A stretch of DNA of 64,000 bases from Lentzea xinjiangensis (GTDB taxonomy: Bacteria; Actinomycetota; Actinomycetes; Mycobacteriales; Pseudonocardiaceae). Below are positions 48,943 through 56,525 of the stretch, one piece after another. Below the pieces are notes generated by a model, which saw only the letters and a program-made list of their open reading frames with translations, searched no databases and was not told where the DNA came from. A program made the position numbers and the translations under genes. Within the stretch, counting starts at the first letter, position 1. Each line of letters starts with the position of its first letter. The stretch spans positions 1 to 64,000 of the forward strand of contig NZ_FOFR01000020.1 of NCBI RefSeq assembly GCF_900110955.1. Reading direction: 5' to 3'.

Positions 48943-49575
48943 ATGGTCGTCGCTGCCCCTCCCGTCATCGGTGTGCTCGCCCTGCAGGGTGATGTCCAGG
49001 AACATCTCGTCTCGCTCGCTAAGTGCGACGTCACCGCCCGGCCCGTCCGCCGGGCCGAGGAGCTGGACGAGCTGGACGGGATCGTCATCCCCGGCGGCGA
49101 GTCGACGACGATGAGCAAGCTGCTCGACAACTTCGGGTTGCTGGAGCCCTTGCGGGCCAAGATCAAGGACGGCTTCCCGGCCTACGGGTCGTGCGCGGGC
49201 ATGATCCTGTTGGCCGACAACGTGCTGGACGGGCGCGAGGACCAGCACCAGCTCGGCGGTTTGGACGTCACGGTCCGGCGCAACGCGTTCGGGCGGCAGG
49301 TCGACTCGTTCGAGACGGAGCTCGACCTGGCCGGTGAGAGCGTGCACGCCGTGTTCATCCGTGCGCCGTGGGTGGAGGCGGTGGGCGAGGACGTCGAGGT
49401 GCTCGCTACGGTGCCCGTTACGGCTGAGGCGGGCGATGCCGCCGGTAGGATCGTCGCGGTCAGGCAGGGCAGGGTGCTGGCCACGGCGTTTCATCCGGAG
49501 CTCACGGGGGATGAGCGCGTCCACCGCCTGTTCGTGGACATGGTTCGTGGTTTGACTGGTTCGGAGGAGAAATGA
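48943..49575 (+). CDS. pdxT: pyridoxal 5'-phosphate synthase, glutaminase subunit
   Basis: Class I glutaminase that feeds ammonia to PdxS. 210 residues with GGESTTMSKLLDNFGLL, nucleophile Cys84 in YGSCAGM and the His-Glu pair in FHPEL. It begins a two-gene unit with yebC (ATGA overlap at the 3' end) but is 11.6 kb from pdxS, whereas in related bacteria they are separated by one gene at most. In-frame GTG 48937 is an alternative start. Confidence 0.96.
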   Translation: MVVAAPPVIGVLALQGDVQEHLVSLAKCDVTARPVRRAEELDELDGIVIPGGESTTMSKLLDNFGLLEPLRAKIKDGFPAYGSCAGMILLADNVLDGREDQHQLGGLDVTVRRNAFGRQVDSFETELDLAGESVHAVFIRAPWVEAVGEDVEVLATVPVTAEAGDAAGRIVAVRQGRVLATAFHPELTGDERVHRLFVDMVRGLTGSEEK

Positions 49576-50321
49576 GCGGCCACTCCAAGTGGGCGACCAC
49601 CAAGCACAAGAAGGCCGCCATTGACGCCAAGCGCGGCAAGCTGTTCGCGCGGCTGATCAAGAACATCGAGGTGGCCGCCCGCACCGGTGGTGGGGATCCC
49701 GACGGCAACCCGACGCTGTACGACGCGATCCAGAAGGCCCGCAAGAACTCGGTGCCGCTGGACAACATCGAGCGCGCCCGCAAGCGCGGTGGTGGCGAGG
49801 AGGCGGGCGGCGCCGACTGGCAGACCATCATGTACGAGGGCTACGGGCCCAACGGTGTCGCGGTGCTCATCGAGTGCCTCACGGACAACCGCAACCGCGC
49901 CGCCACCGAGGTCCGCACGGCGATGACCCGCAACGGCGGCTCGATGGCCGACCCCGGCTCGGTGTCGTACATGTTCAGCCGCAAGGGCGTGGTGATCGTG
50001 CCCAAGGGCGAGCTGACCGAGGACGACGTGTTGATGGCGGTGCTCGACGCGGGCGCCGAGGAGGTCAACGACCTCGGGGAGTCGTTCGAGGTCGTGTCCG
50101 AGGCCGGTGACCTGATCGCGGTCCGCAAGGCGTTGCAGGACGCCGGCTACGACTACGAGTCGGCCGAGTCGAGCTTCATGCCGTCGGTGACGGTGCAGCT
50201 CGAGGCCGAGGGTGCGAAGAAGATCTTCAAGCTCATCGACGCGCTGGAGGACTGCGACGACGTGCAGAACGTCTTCGCGAACTTCGACGTGTCGGACGAG
50301 GTCATGGCCGAGGTCGGCTGA
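49572..50321 (+). CDS. yebC: YebC/PmpR-family regulator/translation factor
   Basis: 249 residues; MSGHSKWATTKHKKAAIDAKRGKLF is the family's N-terminal signature, and three alpha/beta domains follow. YebC proteins have been described as DNA-binding regulators and as factors that relieve ribosome stalling at polyproline. The start overlaps pdxT by four bases. In mycobacteria the next genes are ruvCAB; here a strong terminator and an unrelated gene follow. Confidence 0.96.
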   Translation: MSGHSKWATTKHKKAAIDAKRGKLFARLIKNIEVAARTGGGDPDGNPTLYDAIQKARKNSVPLDNIERARKRGGGEEAGGADWQTIMYEGYGPNGVAVLIECLTDNRNRAATEVRTAMTRNGGSMADPGSVSYMFSRKGVVIVPKGELTEDDVLMAVLDAGAEEVNDLGESFEVVSEAGDLIAVRKALQDAGYDYESAESSFMPSVTVQLEAEGAKKIFKLIDALEDCDDVQNVFANFDVSDEVMAEVG

Positions 50322-50341
50322 CCTCGCCCAACGGGAACGCA

Positions 50342-50389
50342 CACAGCACAACGCCGGTCGCGCGCTCGCGCGGCCGGCGTTGTGCTGTG
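50342..50389. terminator. 16-bp hairpin between convergent yebC and hydrolase genes
   Basis: Perfect arms CACAGCACAACGCCGG (50342-50357) and CCGGCGTTGTGCTGTG (50374-50389), with a further CGCGCG/CGCGCG pairing inside. Confidence 0.85.
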
Positions 50390-50394
50390 CGGGC

Positions 50395-51330
50395 TCACTT
50401 CGTGTCGATGCGCCCGATCGGTTCGGCGGTCTCCGCCAGCTCGGCCTGGACCTGCTTCCACGAGAGGTCGTCGACGCTGAGCGCGTCGCGCAGGAACGCC
50501 CAGGACGCGCGGCGGATCACCGCGACCCGCTCGGGGCTCTCGTCGGTCGTGTCAGTGGCGTTGTAGCCGTGGATCCCGCCGAGCGAGTGCTCGCCGCCGA
50601 ACAGGGTGAGCAGACCGCGCGCACCGGGGCCGTGGTGGTAGACGTCGGTGAACCAGTCCGGGCCGCGGGTGCTGAGCATCGACTGGTCGTTGTCACCCGC
50701 GACGGCGAGGAACGGCGTGTCCATCCGCTCGAAGTCGGGGGACATGAACGAGCCGAAGTTCTCCCGCGCGAACGGCGTCAGGTCGTCGCCGCCGAACCCG
50801 GTCGCCGCGAACAGCACCCCGGCCTTGACGCGGGCGTCGGTCAGGTCGGGACCGGGCTGCCCGTCGGCGCCGAGGACGCGTGCGCCGAGGAACACGCCGA
50901 CGGTCTGCGCGCCCCACGAGTGCCCGGCGAGGGCGAGGCGGTCGCGGTCGACGCGGTCCGCGAGGCCCGGGACCGCGCCCAGGACGACGTCGAGGTCGTC
51001 GAGCACGCGCCGGACGTCCTCGACGCGGAACCGCGAGATCTCCGGGTACCGCGGGTCGGCGGGCGTGAGGCCGAGGGTCACCGAGTCGAGGAACGTCGGC
51101 TGGATGACGACGAAGCCGTTGTCCGCCCAGAAGTCCACCAACGGGTCATAGGAGGACATCGACTGGCTGAAGCCGTGCGCGAAGACGACCACGGGCAGAC
51201 CGCTGCCGGAGGCCGGTGCCGAGACGCGCACCTGGAGGTCGGCGCCGCGGTCCGGCGCGGGCAGCACGACCGGCTTGACGCTGATGATCGACGTGGTGAA
51301 GGCGGGCAGCGCGGTGCTGGTCAAGGGCAT
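50395..51330 (-). CDS. alpha/beta-hydrolase (chlorophyllase/dienelactone hydrolase-like)
   Basis: 311 residues, cytosolic. FAHGFSQSMSSYD carries the oxyanion His-Gly, nucleophile Ser is in AGHSWGAQT, an acid in AGDNDQSM and His in GGEHSLGG. The organisation resembles chlorophyllase-type or PAF-acetylhydrolase-like esterases. ATG at 51330 has AAGGA seven bases upstream; the frame continues open to 51909 through the TetR gene and is rejected there. Divergent from tetR over paired dyads, so probably inducible. Substrate unknown. Confidence 0.83.
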   Translation of the reverse strand: MPLTSTALPAFTTSIISVKPVVLPAPDRGADLQVRVSAPASGSGLPVVVFAHGFSQSMSSYDPLVDFWADNGFVVIQPTFLDSVTLGLTPADPRYPEISRFRVEDVRRVLDDLDVVLGAVPGLADRVDRDRLALAGHSWGAQTVGVFLGARVLGADGQPGPDLTDARVKAGVLFAATGFGGDDLTPFARENFGSFMSPDFERMDTPFLAVAGDNDQSMLSTRGPDWFTDVYHHGPGARGLLTLFGGEHSLGGIHGYNATDTTDESPERVAVIRRASWAFLRDALSVDDLSWKQVQAELAETAEPIGRIDTK

Positions 51331-51375
51331 GGCAGGATCCTTCTGAACGGTGCGGGGTGCTGATAGGCTCCTAAC

Positions 51376-51411
51376 CGGAGCGCGGTTCCGAATATACGGA
51401 GCAGTGTTCCG
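51376..51411. promoter_or_regulatory. two CGGAGC-N3-GTTCCG dyads 21 bp apart, candidate TetR operators
   Basis: CGGAGCGCGGTTCCG (51376-51390) and CGGAGCAGTGTTCCG (51397-51411) differ only in the three central bases. Their start-to-start distance of 21 bp is two helical turns, so two dimers would bind the same face. The AATATA between them may be part of a promoter. Confidence 0.7.
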
Positions 51412-51444
51412 TTTGGCAAGTGTCGTGGTGGAGAGGAGTGCCGC

Positions 51445-52014
51445 GTGGGCGCAGGGGAGTCGACGACCGCGAAGCGCGCGGACGCGCGGCGCAACGAGAA
51501 GGCGCTGCTCGACGCGGCGGCGGCGGTGTTCGTCAGCGACGGCGTGGACGCGCCGGTGCGCCGGATCGCCGCCGAGGCGGGCGTGGGCATGGGCACGATC
51601 TACCGGCACTTCCCGACGCGTGCCGATCTCGTGGTGGCCGTCTACCGGCACCAGGTCGACGCCTGCGCCGAAGCCGGGCCCGCGCTGCTCGCGTCGGCGG
51701 AGTCGCCGTTCGCGGCGCTGCGGCAGTGGGTGGACCTCTTCGTGGACTTCCTGGTGACCAAGCACGGTCTCGCCGCCGCCACCCGCAACGACCCCGACGG
51801 CTTCGCCACCCTGCACGGGCTGTTCCTGGAACGGCTCCTGCCCGTGCTCACCGACATCCTCGCCGCGGCCCGCGCGGCGGGCGAGATCGTGGACGTGCCC
51901 GCGTACCAACTGCTCCGCGCGATCGGCGACATCTGCGCGGGGGCCGAACGGGTCGACCCCGACTACGACGCGAAGCTGACGATCCGGCTACTGCTCGACG
52001 GAATCCGCGGTTGA
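51445..52014 (+). CDS. TetR-family transcriptional regulator
   Basis: 189 residues; HTH at about 12-60 (KRADARRNEKALLDAAAAVF, then GMGTIYRHFPTRADLVVAVY) and a C-terminal TetR-C-type domain. GTG start with GAGAGGAG upstream. Divergent from the alpha/beta hydrolase over two dyads; it likely represses both genes. Confidence 0.92.
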   Translation: MGAGESTTAKRADARRNEKALLDAAAAVFVSDGVDAPVRRIAAEAGVGMGTIYRHFPTRADLVVAVYRHQVDACAEAGPALLASAESPFAALRQWVDLFVDFLVTKHGLAAATRNDPDGFATLHGLFLERLLPVLTDILAAARAAGEIVDVPAYQLLRAIGDICAGAERVDPDYDAKLTIRLLLDGIRG

Positions 52015-52062
52015 GACCGTCTTCAGCAAGGCCGGCCAGGCGTCCACGCTCCTGGGCGGGGT

Positions 52063-54483
52063 TCAGGCCCGATTTTCCCTGAGCCAGGTGCGCAGCGCGA
52101 CCGACTTCGCGTCGTCGAACTCGGAGAGGATCTCGAACGCCTCTCGGGCACAGCGCCGGGCCTCGTGCTCCGCCTGGGGCCCGGACAGCTCACGGGCCAG
52201 GTTCACGAGGTTCTTGGCCAGCTTCCAGCGGTCACCCAACTGCCGGTGCGTGGCGGCGGCCCGGCGGTGGAAGTCGACAGCGTCCTCGTCTCGTCCGAGA
52301 TCGCCGTAAGCCAGTCCGGCGCCTTCGACGGCCATCGCCTCCCGGCTGCGGTCACCGTTCTGCCGGCAGATGACCGCGGCGGCCTGGTAGGAGACCAGCG
52401 CTGAACCAGGCTGCCCGGCGGCTCGCTGGGCCTTGCCGAGGTACAGCAGAGCTGTCGCCTCCCACAAGCGGTTCGACATCTCGCGGCTGATGGAGACGGC
52501 CTCGACCGCGACGGTCAGCGACATGCCCGCATCGCCGCGCTCGCGCGCCACGTAGCTGATCGCGGTGAGCACCATGGACTCGTACAGGCGGCTACCGAGG
52601 TCGCGGAAGACGTCCAGAGACCTCGTCAGGTGTGCATCCGCCTCGTCCAGGACCCCGAGCTGTGCGCAGGTGTACCCGAGGCTGTACAGCACTGTGGCGA
52701 GCCACTCGCGGTCATCCAGTTCGCCCGCCACCGCCAACGCCTCCGAGAAGGTGACGCGGGCTTCGCGCAGGCGATGCCGGAACAGCTGCACCCAGCCGAG
52801 TCCGTTCAGGCCCTTCACGACGTTGGCCAGATCGCCGAGTTCGCGGTAGGTCGCCACCGCGGCGGCGTGGTGTGCGACGGCCTCGTCGAGCCGCATCGTC
52901 ATGCGGCACAGCCTTCCGAGACTGTCGTGCATCGCGGCCTCCTCCGCGCGCAGACCCAGCTCCCGCGCGCAGTCCAGGCCGATCCGCGAGGTCGATCGCC
53001 AGTCGCTGAAGTGGTTGTAGGTGGCGTAGATCCGCTCCAGCACGGCGGCCAGCCGCCAAGCCGTGCGCGGTTGGCCCGTGCCGGCGGCTGCTCGGACGGC
53101 GGCCTCCAGGTTCAGCTTCTCCTCGGTGTACCACCGAGCTGCCTCGTCATGGCTGGAGAACCGGGAGGACCCGCTCCCGGTGTCCGGCAGCTCGAAGAGC
53201 AACGTCGTGTCGTGTGCGAGGGTGAGCGCGCAGTGGTACGCCGTGCGCAGGTACCAGTCGCAGACACGTTCGACAGCGGCGAGCTGCTCGTCCTGGGAGA
53301 TCCTGGACTGCGCGCAATCCACGGAGTACGCCCGGAGGAGGTCGTGGAAGCGGTACCGCGCGTACCCCGTCCTCTCCAGCAGGCAGGCGCCCGCGAGCTG
53401 ATCCAGAGCGGTGCGCACCTGGCGCCGGTTCCCGCCCGCCAGCGCCTCGGCGGCCGCCTCGCTGAAATCGGCGCCCGGATGCAGGCCGAGCAGGCAGAAG
53501 ACCGACGCGGTCTCCTCTGGCAGCGCTCGGTAGGACCAGGCGAGCACCGTGTGCACGGCGTCGGCCTCGTCGATGTCGCCCGTGGAGAGCGTGTTCCACA
53601 GTTCCGACTCGTCGCGGAGGTCCGCGATGAGCTTGCTCAGCGGCATGGCCGGATGAGTCGCGGCGCGTTCCGCCGCGAGCCGGAGTGCCAGTGGCAGGTA
53701 CGCGCACAGACGGGCCAGCTCGGCGACATCGGCGGGGTTGTCGCCGCTGCGGTACTCCCGAGTCGTCGTCAGCAGCAGCGCGACCGCCTCGGCCTCGGAG
53801 AGGGTGCCGAGAGTCCTGCGGACCGCTCCGTGCCGGATCGCCAGGCCGTGCAGGTGGCTGCGGCTGGTGACGATGGCGAGGCTCTGCCCGGAACCGGGGA
53901 TCAGCGGGCGGACCTGTGCGGTGTTCGCCGCGTTGTCGAGGATGATCAGCATCCGTCGGTCGGCCAGCGCGGACCGGTAGAGGCTCGACTTGGCCTCGGT
54001 TTCGGTGGGCACCGCGGCCGCCGGCACGCCGAGCGCGAGCAGGAAGCGTTCCAGGGCCTGGTCCGGTGAGACGGGCAGGCCTGGGTCGTAGCCGCGGAGG
54101 TCGATGTAGAGCTGACCGTCGGGAAACTGGTCCCGCGCCCGGTGGGCCCAGTGCAGGGCCAGTGACGTCTTGCCCACGCCCGCGGTTCCGGAGATCACGT
54201 ACACCACGAGGTTCTCGTCGTCGACGAGGAGCTCGTCGAGAGCGGCGAGCTCGGAGATCCGGTTGACGAACCCGCGGACACCCCGTGGAAGCTGCAGGGG
54301 GCGGTTGCCACGGCCGCCGGTCCCGTAGTGGAAGTGGATCCCGCCGGCGACGTCCCGTGCCTGCACGATCTCACCGGAGTTGCTGTGCACCTGCGAGTGG
54401 GTGCCGGGGGACTCGAGGTCCTCCTCTGCTGGACGGTCCGGCACGTCAACCACCCCGGAGGCAGAGGTGGATGTGTTGATCAT
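52063..54483 (-). CDS. STAND (NB-ARC) ATPase with TPR repeats and no DNA-binding domain
   Basis: 806 residues. Residues 34-53 contain the short motif SGEIVQARDVAGGIHFHY. An NB-ARC ATPase follows (about 75-400): Walker A GTAGVGKTSLA, Walker B MLIILDNA, sensor SLAIVTSRSHL and the GLPLAL-like YLPLALRLAAERA. The last 350 residues are TPR repeats. AfsR/SARP regulators share this core but have an N-terminal DNA-binding and BTAD domain; here there is none, so the protein is a stand-alone STAND signal sensor. It is the last gene of a minus-strand unit with PhyH and DUF6879 genes (30 bp gap). The function is unknown; a sensor/assembly role is typical of STAND proteins. Confidence 0.85.
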   Translation of the reverse strand: MINTSTSASGVVDVPDRPAEEDLESPGTHSQVHSNSGEIVQARDVAGGIHFHYGTGGRGNRPLQLPRGVRGFVNRISELAALDELLVDDENLVVYVISGTAGVGKTSLALHWAHRARDQFPDGQLYIDLRGYDPGLPVSPDQALERFLLALGVPAAAVPTETEAKSSLYRSALADRRMLIILDNAANTAQVRPLIPGSGQSLAIVTSRSHLHGLAIRHGAVRRTLGTLSEAEAVALLLTTTREYRSGDNPADVAELARLCAYLPLALRLAAERAATHPAMPLSKLIADLRDESELWNTLSTGDIDEADAVHTVLAWSYRALPEETASVFCLLGLHPGADFSEAAAEALAGGNRRQVRTALDQLAGACLLERTGYARYRFHDLLRAYSVDCAQSRISQDEQLAAVERVCDWYLRTAYHCALTLAHDTTLLFELPDTGSGSSRFSSHDEAARWYTEEKLNLEAAVRAAAGTGQPRTAWRLAAVLERIYATYNHFSDWRSTSRIGLDCARELGLRAEEAAMHDSLGRLCRMTMRLDEAVAHHAAAVATYRELGDLANVVKGLNGLGWVQLFRHRLREARVTFSEALAVAGELDDREWLATVLYSLGYTCAQLGVLDEADAHLTRSLDVFRDLGSRLYESMVLTAISYVARERGDAGMSLTVAVEAVSISREMSNRLWEATALLYLGKAQRAAGQPGSALVSYQAAAVICRQNGDRSREAMAVEGAGLAYGDLGRDEDAVDFHRRAAATHRQLGDRWKLAKNLVNLARELSGPQAEHEARRCAREAFEILSEFDDAKSVALRTWLRENRA

Positions 54484-54513
54484 GCCGCTGGCCTTCGCGG
54501 TTCGGCACCGTGC

Positions 54514-55341
54514 TCACCAGTGGAACTCGCCGAGCAGTTCTCTGAGCTCGGCGTCGCCGGTTCGTGCGAGCGCGGCCGTGAGCGGCTCGCCGGCGGGCAC
54601 ACCGCGTCCGCCGGTGTCGTTCCTGATCCACGACGGGACGTGTCCCAGCAACAACAGCGTCCGGTGTTCCGCATCGGCGGTGGACGGTGCCGTCCGGTGC
54701 CAGAGGCCTCCGTGGACGATGACCGCGTCTCCCGGTTCGAAGAAGAGCTCGACCTGACCGGCGTGGTCGCTGCGGTCGCCCAGCGGGATGCGCAGGTCCG
54801 TTCGCGTGTGCGAGCCCGGCAGCACCAGCAGCGCACCCTCGTCGGTGGACACCCTGTCCAGGTAGATGAGGCAGTGCAGTTGGTGGGGATAGCAGAAGAA
54901 GACGGGCAGAGGATCGGGGATGACCGGAAGGTGGTTGTGCCACGGCACGGCGATGCCCGCCGTGCCGGGGTAGTGCATGCGAGCTTCGAGGTCGATCCAG
55001 ACTTGCGGCCCGAGGAGCGTTCGCGCGATCGACAGAACCGGCTCCAGACGGAGCAACTGGTGGAACTCCTCGCTCTTGTCGAGCAGTCCGCGCAGGTAGA
55101 TGCTCTCGTGAGCAACCCATTCGGCGCCCGGCCTCCCCTCCTCCGCTCGGGCCAGATCGCGCACGCGCTCGCGAAGCCGGGCCACCGAGGCCGCTGGGAG
55201 CAGCCCGCGGAGCACGAGATGACCGGCCCGCACCAGGTGGTCGATCTCGGCGGCGCCGACCTGTGCGGTGATGACGCGGAGGGGGTAGCCGGCCGATTGG
55301 TCGTTGATCAGGAATTCCGTGCGAACCGATCCGTCGTCCAA
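54514..55341 (-). CDS. phytanoyl-CoA dioxygenase (PhyH)-like protein with HxH metal motif
   Basis: 275 residues, non-heme Fe(II)/2-oxoglutarate oxygenase fold of the PhyH family: LRGLLPAASVARLRERV at the N-terminal side, DEGALLVLPGSH, FFEPGDAVIVHGGLWHRTAPS. The facial triad would be His135-x-?137 and His215, but residue 137 is His (PWHNH) where PhyH enzymes have Asp (HxD). This may change metal or chemistry, or abolish oxygenase activity. It starts with TTG and overlaps the DUF6879 gene by 34 bp, showing tight coupling. Substrate unknown; a co-encoded protein, peptide or small molecule is possible. Confidence 0.78.
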   Translation of the reverse strand: MDDGSVRTEFLINDQSAGYPLRVITAQVGAAEIDHLVRAGHLVLRGLLPAASVARLRERVRDLARAEEGRPGAEWVAHESIYLRGLLDKSEEFHQLLRLEPVLSIARTLLGPQVWIDLEARMHYPGTAGIAVPWHNHLPVIPDPLPVFFCYPHQLHCLIYLDRVSTDEGALLVLPGSHTRTDLRIPLGDRSDHAGQVELFFEPGDAVIVHGGLWHRTAPSTADAEHRTLLLLGHVPSWIRNDTGGRGVPAGEPLTAALARTGDAELRELLGEFHW

Positions 55342-55898
55342 GATCGTTTCTCGCTTTCGGCAGGTATGGCGAGCTCACCGCCTCTGATGCCGGCGAGGAG
55401 CCGGGCCAGCGGGAACGACCTGGCGTAGAACTCACGCCACGCCCTTCTCGCCTGCTCGACGCGCTCGGGGTGGTCGTTCCGGTTGATGTAGAGCAGCTCG
55501 CCTTCTTCGGTGTAGCTGAGGTCGACGACCACGGTGTCGTCGAACAGCCAGGTGTCCGTGTAGATGACATCCGGCACGTCTTCCCGGTAGATGAAGCGGA
55601 TGTCCTCACCTGCGGAGCTGTTCACGGTGTAATACCAGTCGATCTCGAACCGCAGGTACGGGGTCAGCACGTGGTCGATGATGTGAACCCGGCCCATGTA
55701 CTTGCCGTCGGCCACACATTTCCTGATGTTGGCCGCCCACTCCGCGTTGCGGTTCGCGGGCAGTGGCTCGCCCGCGAGGTAGAGTTCGAGCTGCTCGCGT
55801 TCTTCCTCGACGGTGTAGACCGGCAGCGTCTCGATCCGGGTGGCGGACCTCGTGAAATCGACGAAGAGCCTGCCGAACTGGTCCATGTTCAGAATCAT
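55308..55898 (-). CDS. DUF6879-family protein
   Basis: 196 residues, no membrane segment. The pattern FGRLFVDFTRSATRIETLPVY, LYLAGEPLPANRN, MGRVHIIDHVLTPYLRFEIDWYY, AGEDIRFI and TDTWLFDDTVVV corresponds to DUF6879 as I remember it, a family commonly encoded next to XRE/DUF5753 and DUF397 genes in Streptomyces and relatives. ATG at 55898 has GAGGG eight bases upstream. Nineteen bp separate it from the 63-residue gene before it. Biochemical function unknown. Confidence 0.78.
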   Translation of the reverse strand: MILNMDQFGRLFVDFTRSATRIETLPVYTVEEEREQLELYLAGEPLPANRNAEWAANIRKCVADGKYMGRVHIIDHVLTPYLRFEIDWYYTVNSSAGEDIRFIYREDVPDVIYTDTWLFDDTVVVDLSYTEEGELLYINRNDHPERVEQARRAWREFYARSFPLARLLAGIRGGELAIPAESEKRSWTTDRFARNS

Positions 55899-55917
55899 GG
55901 CTCCAGCCCTCGTCTCG

Positions 55918-56109
55918 TCATCGGTTGAATGCGCGTTCGAGGATGTACCGAGGTATTTCCACCGCGCTTTCCCCTGGAGGTACTTCCAGGCCGGCTCGGT
56001 CGGTGTCCACGCTGAACCCCTGGATGACGATGGTGTCGTTCTCGGTCTCGTAGACCGCGGGACAAGGGCCGTTCCCGCAGCCGGATCCGCCGATCAGCCT
56101 GAGTTTCAC
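55918..56109 (-). CDS. small protein commonly paired with DUF6879 genes
   Basis: 63 residues beginning VKLRLIGG, then GCGNGPCPAVYETENDTIVI and QGFSVDTD; it ends EIPRYILERAFNR. Small proteins with the theme SPTLY-T--GT-VVQGW-V accompany DUF6879 in many actinomycetes. Here the variable loop has a Cys pair (GCGNGPC). GTG at 56109 is chosen for GGGGAG four to five bases upstream; an upstream in-frame start at 56178 is less likely. First gene of the unit leading to DUF6879, PhyH and STAND genes. Confidence 0.65.
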   Translation of the reverse strand: MKLRLIGGSGCGNGPCPAVYETENDTIVIQGFSVDTDRAGLEVPPGESAVEIPRYILERAFNR

Positions 56110-56357
56110 GGTGCTCCCCGATGTCGTGGCAGTGCGAGGCAGGGTTTGAATCCTATCGATCGTTTGGGACCACGACAACCGAGGCCAGCCTCTTGTCGCA
56201 CGCTCGAGACAAAGTGGTCAGCTATTGATGTTGCTCGATGTCCAATCGAGAGCGAGCCGCTCGCGATGTTCATCCGTTCGCGTCGAAAAAGCAGCCCAAA
56301 AGGGTGAAGGAGACATGCGATGCCTCCTTCGACCCAAGTGAATGCGAATTCTTCAGG

Positions 56358-56525
56358 TCATGACCGAAGCCGGCCGGTCGCCTGCTTCTTGAAGGCCGAC
56401 CACGCCTCCGCGCTCACGGGCAGGTGGGTGGCCGGTGCCTTGCTGTCCCGGATGCCGACGCCGGTGGCGACCTCAACGCAGTTGTCGCCGGTGCCGCTGT
56501 AGCTGCTCTTGTGCCACTCGGTCAT
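56358..56525 (-). CDS. DUF397 protein, partner of the XRE/DUF5753 regulator
   Basis: 55 residues: MTEWHKSSYSGTGDNCVEVA, then GVGIRDSKAPATHLPVSAEAW and a basic end. The WxKSSyS...NCVEVA...vRDSK core is the DUF397 signature. Its ATG overlaps the stop of the XRE gene (ATGA). In Streptomyces such pairs (BldB/Scr-type) act in development or as toxin-antitoxin-like units, with the DUF397 protein bound by the DUF5753 regulator. Confidence 0.92.
   Translation of the reverse strand: MTEWHKSSYSGTGDNCVEVATGVGIRDSKAPATHLPVSAEAWSAFKKQATGRLRS

Noticed and set aside
52063..54483. STAND protein as an AfsR/SARP transcription factor
   Set aside because: The N-terminal OmpR-like DNA-binding and BTAD domains are missing; the first 75 residues are a linker with the short peptide motif.
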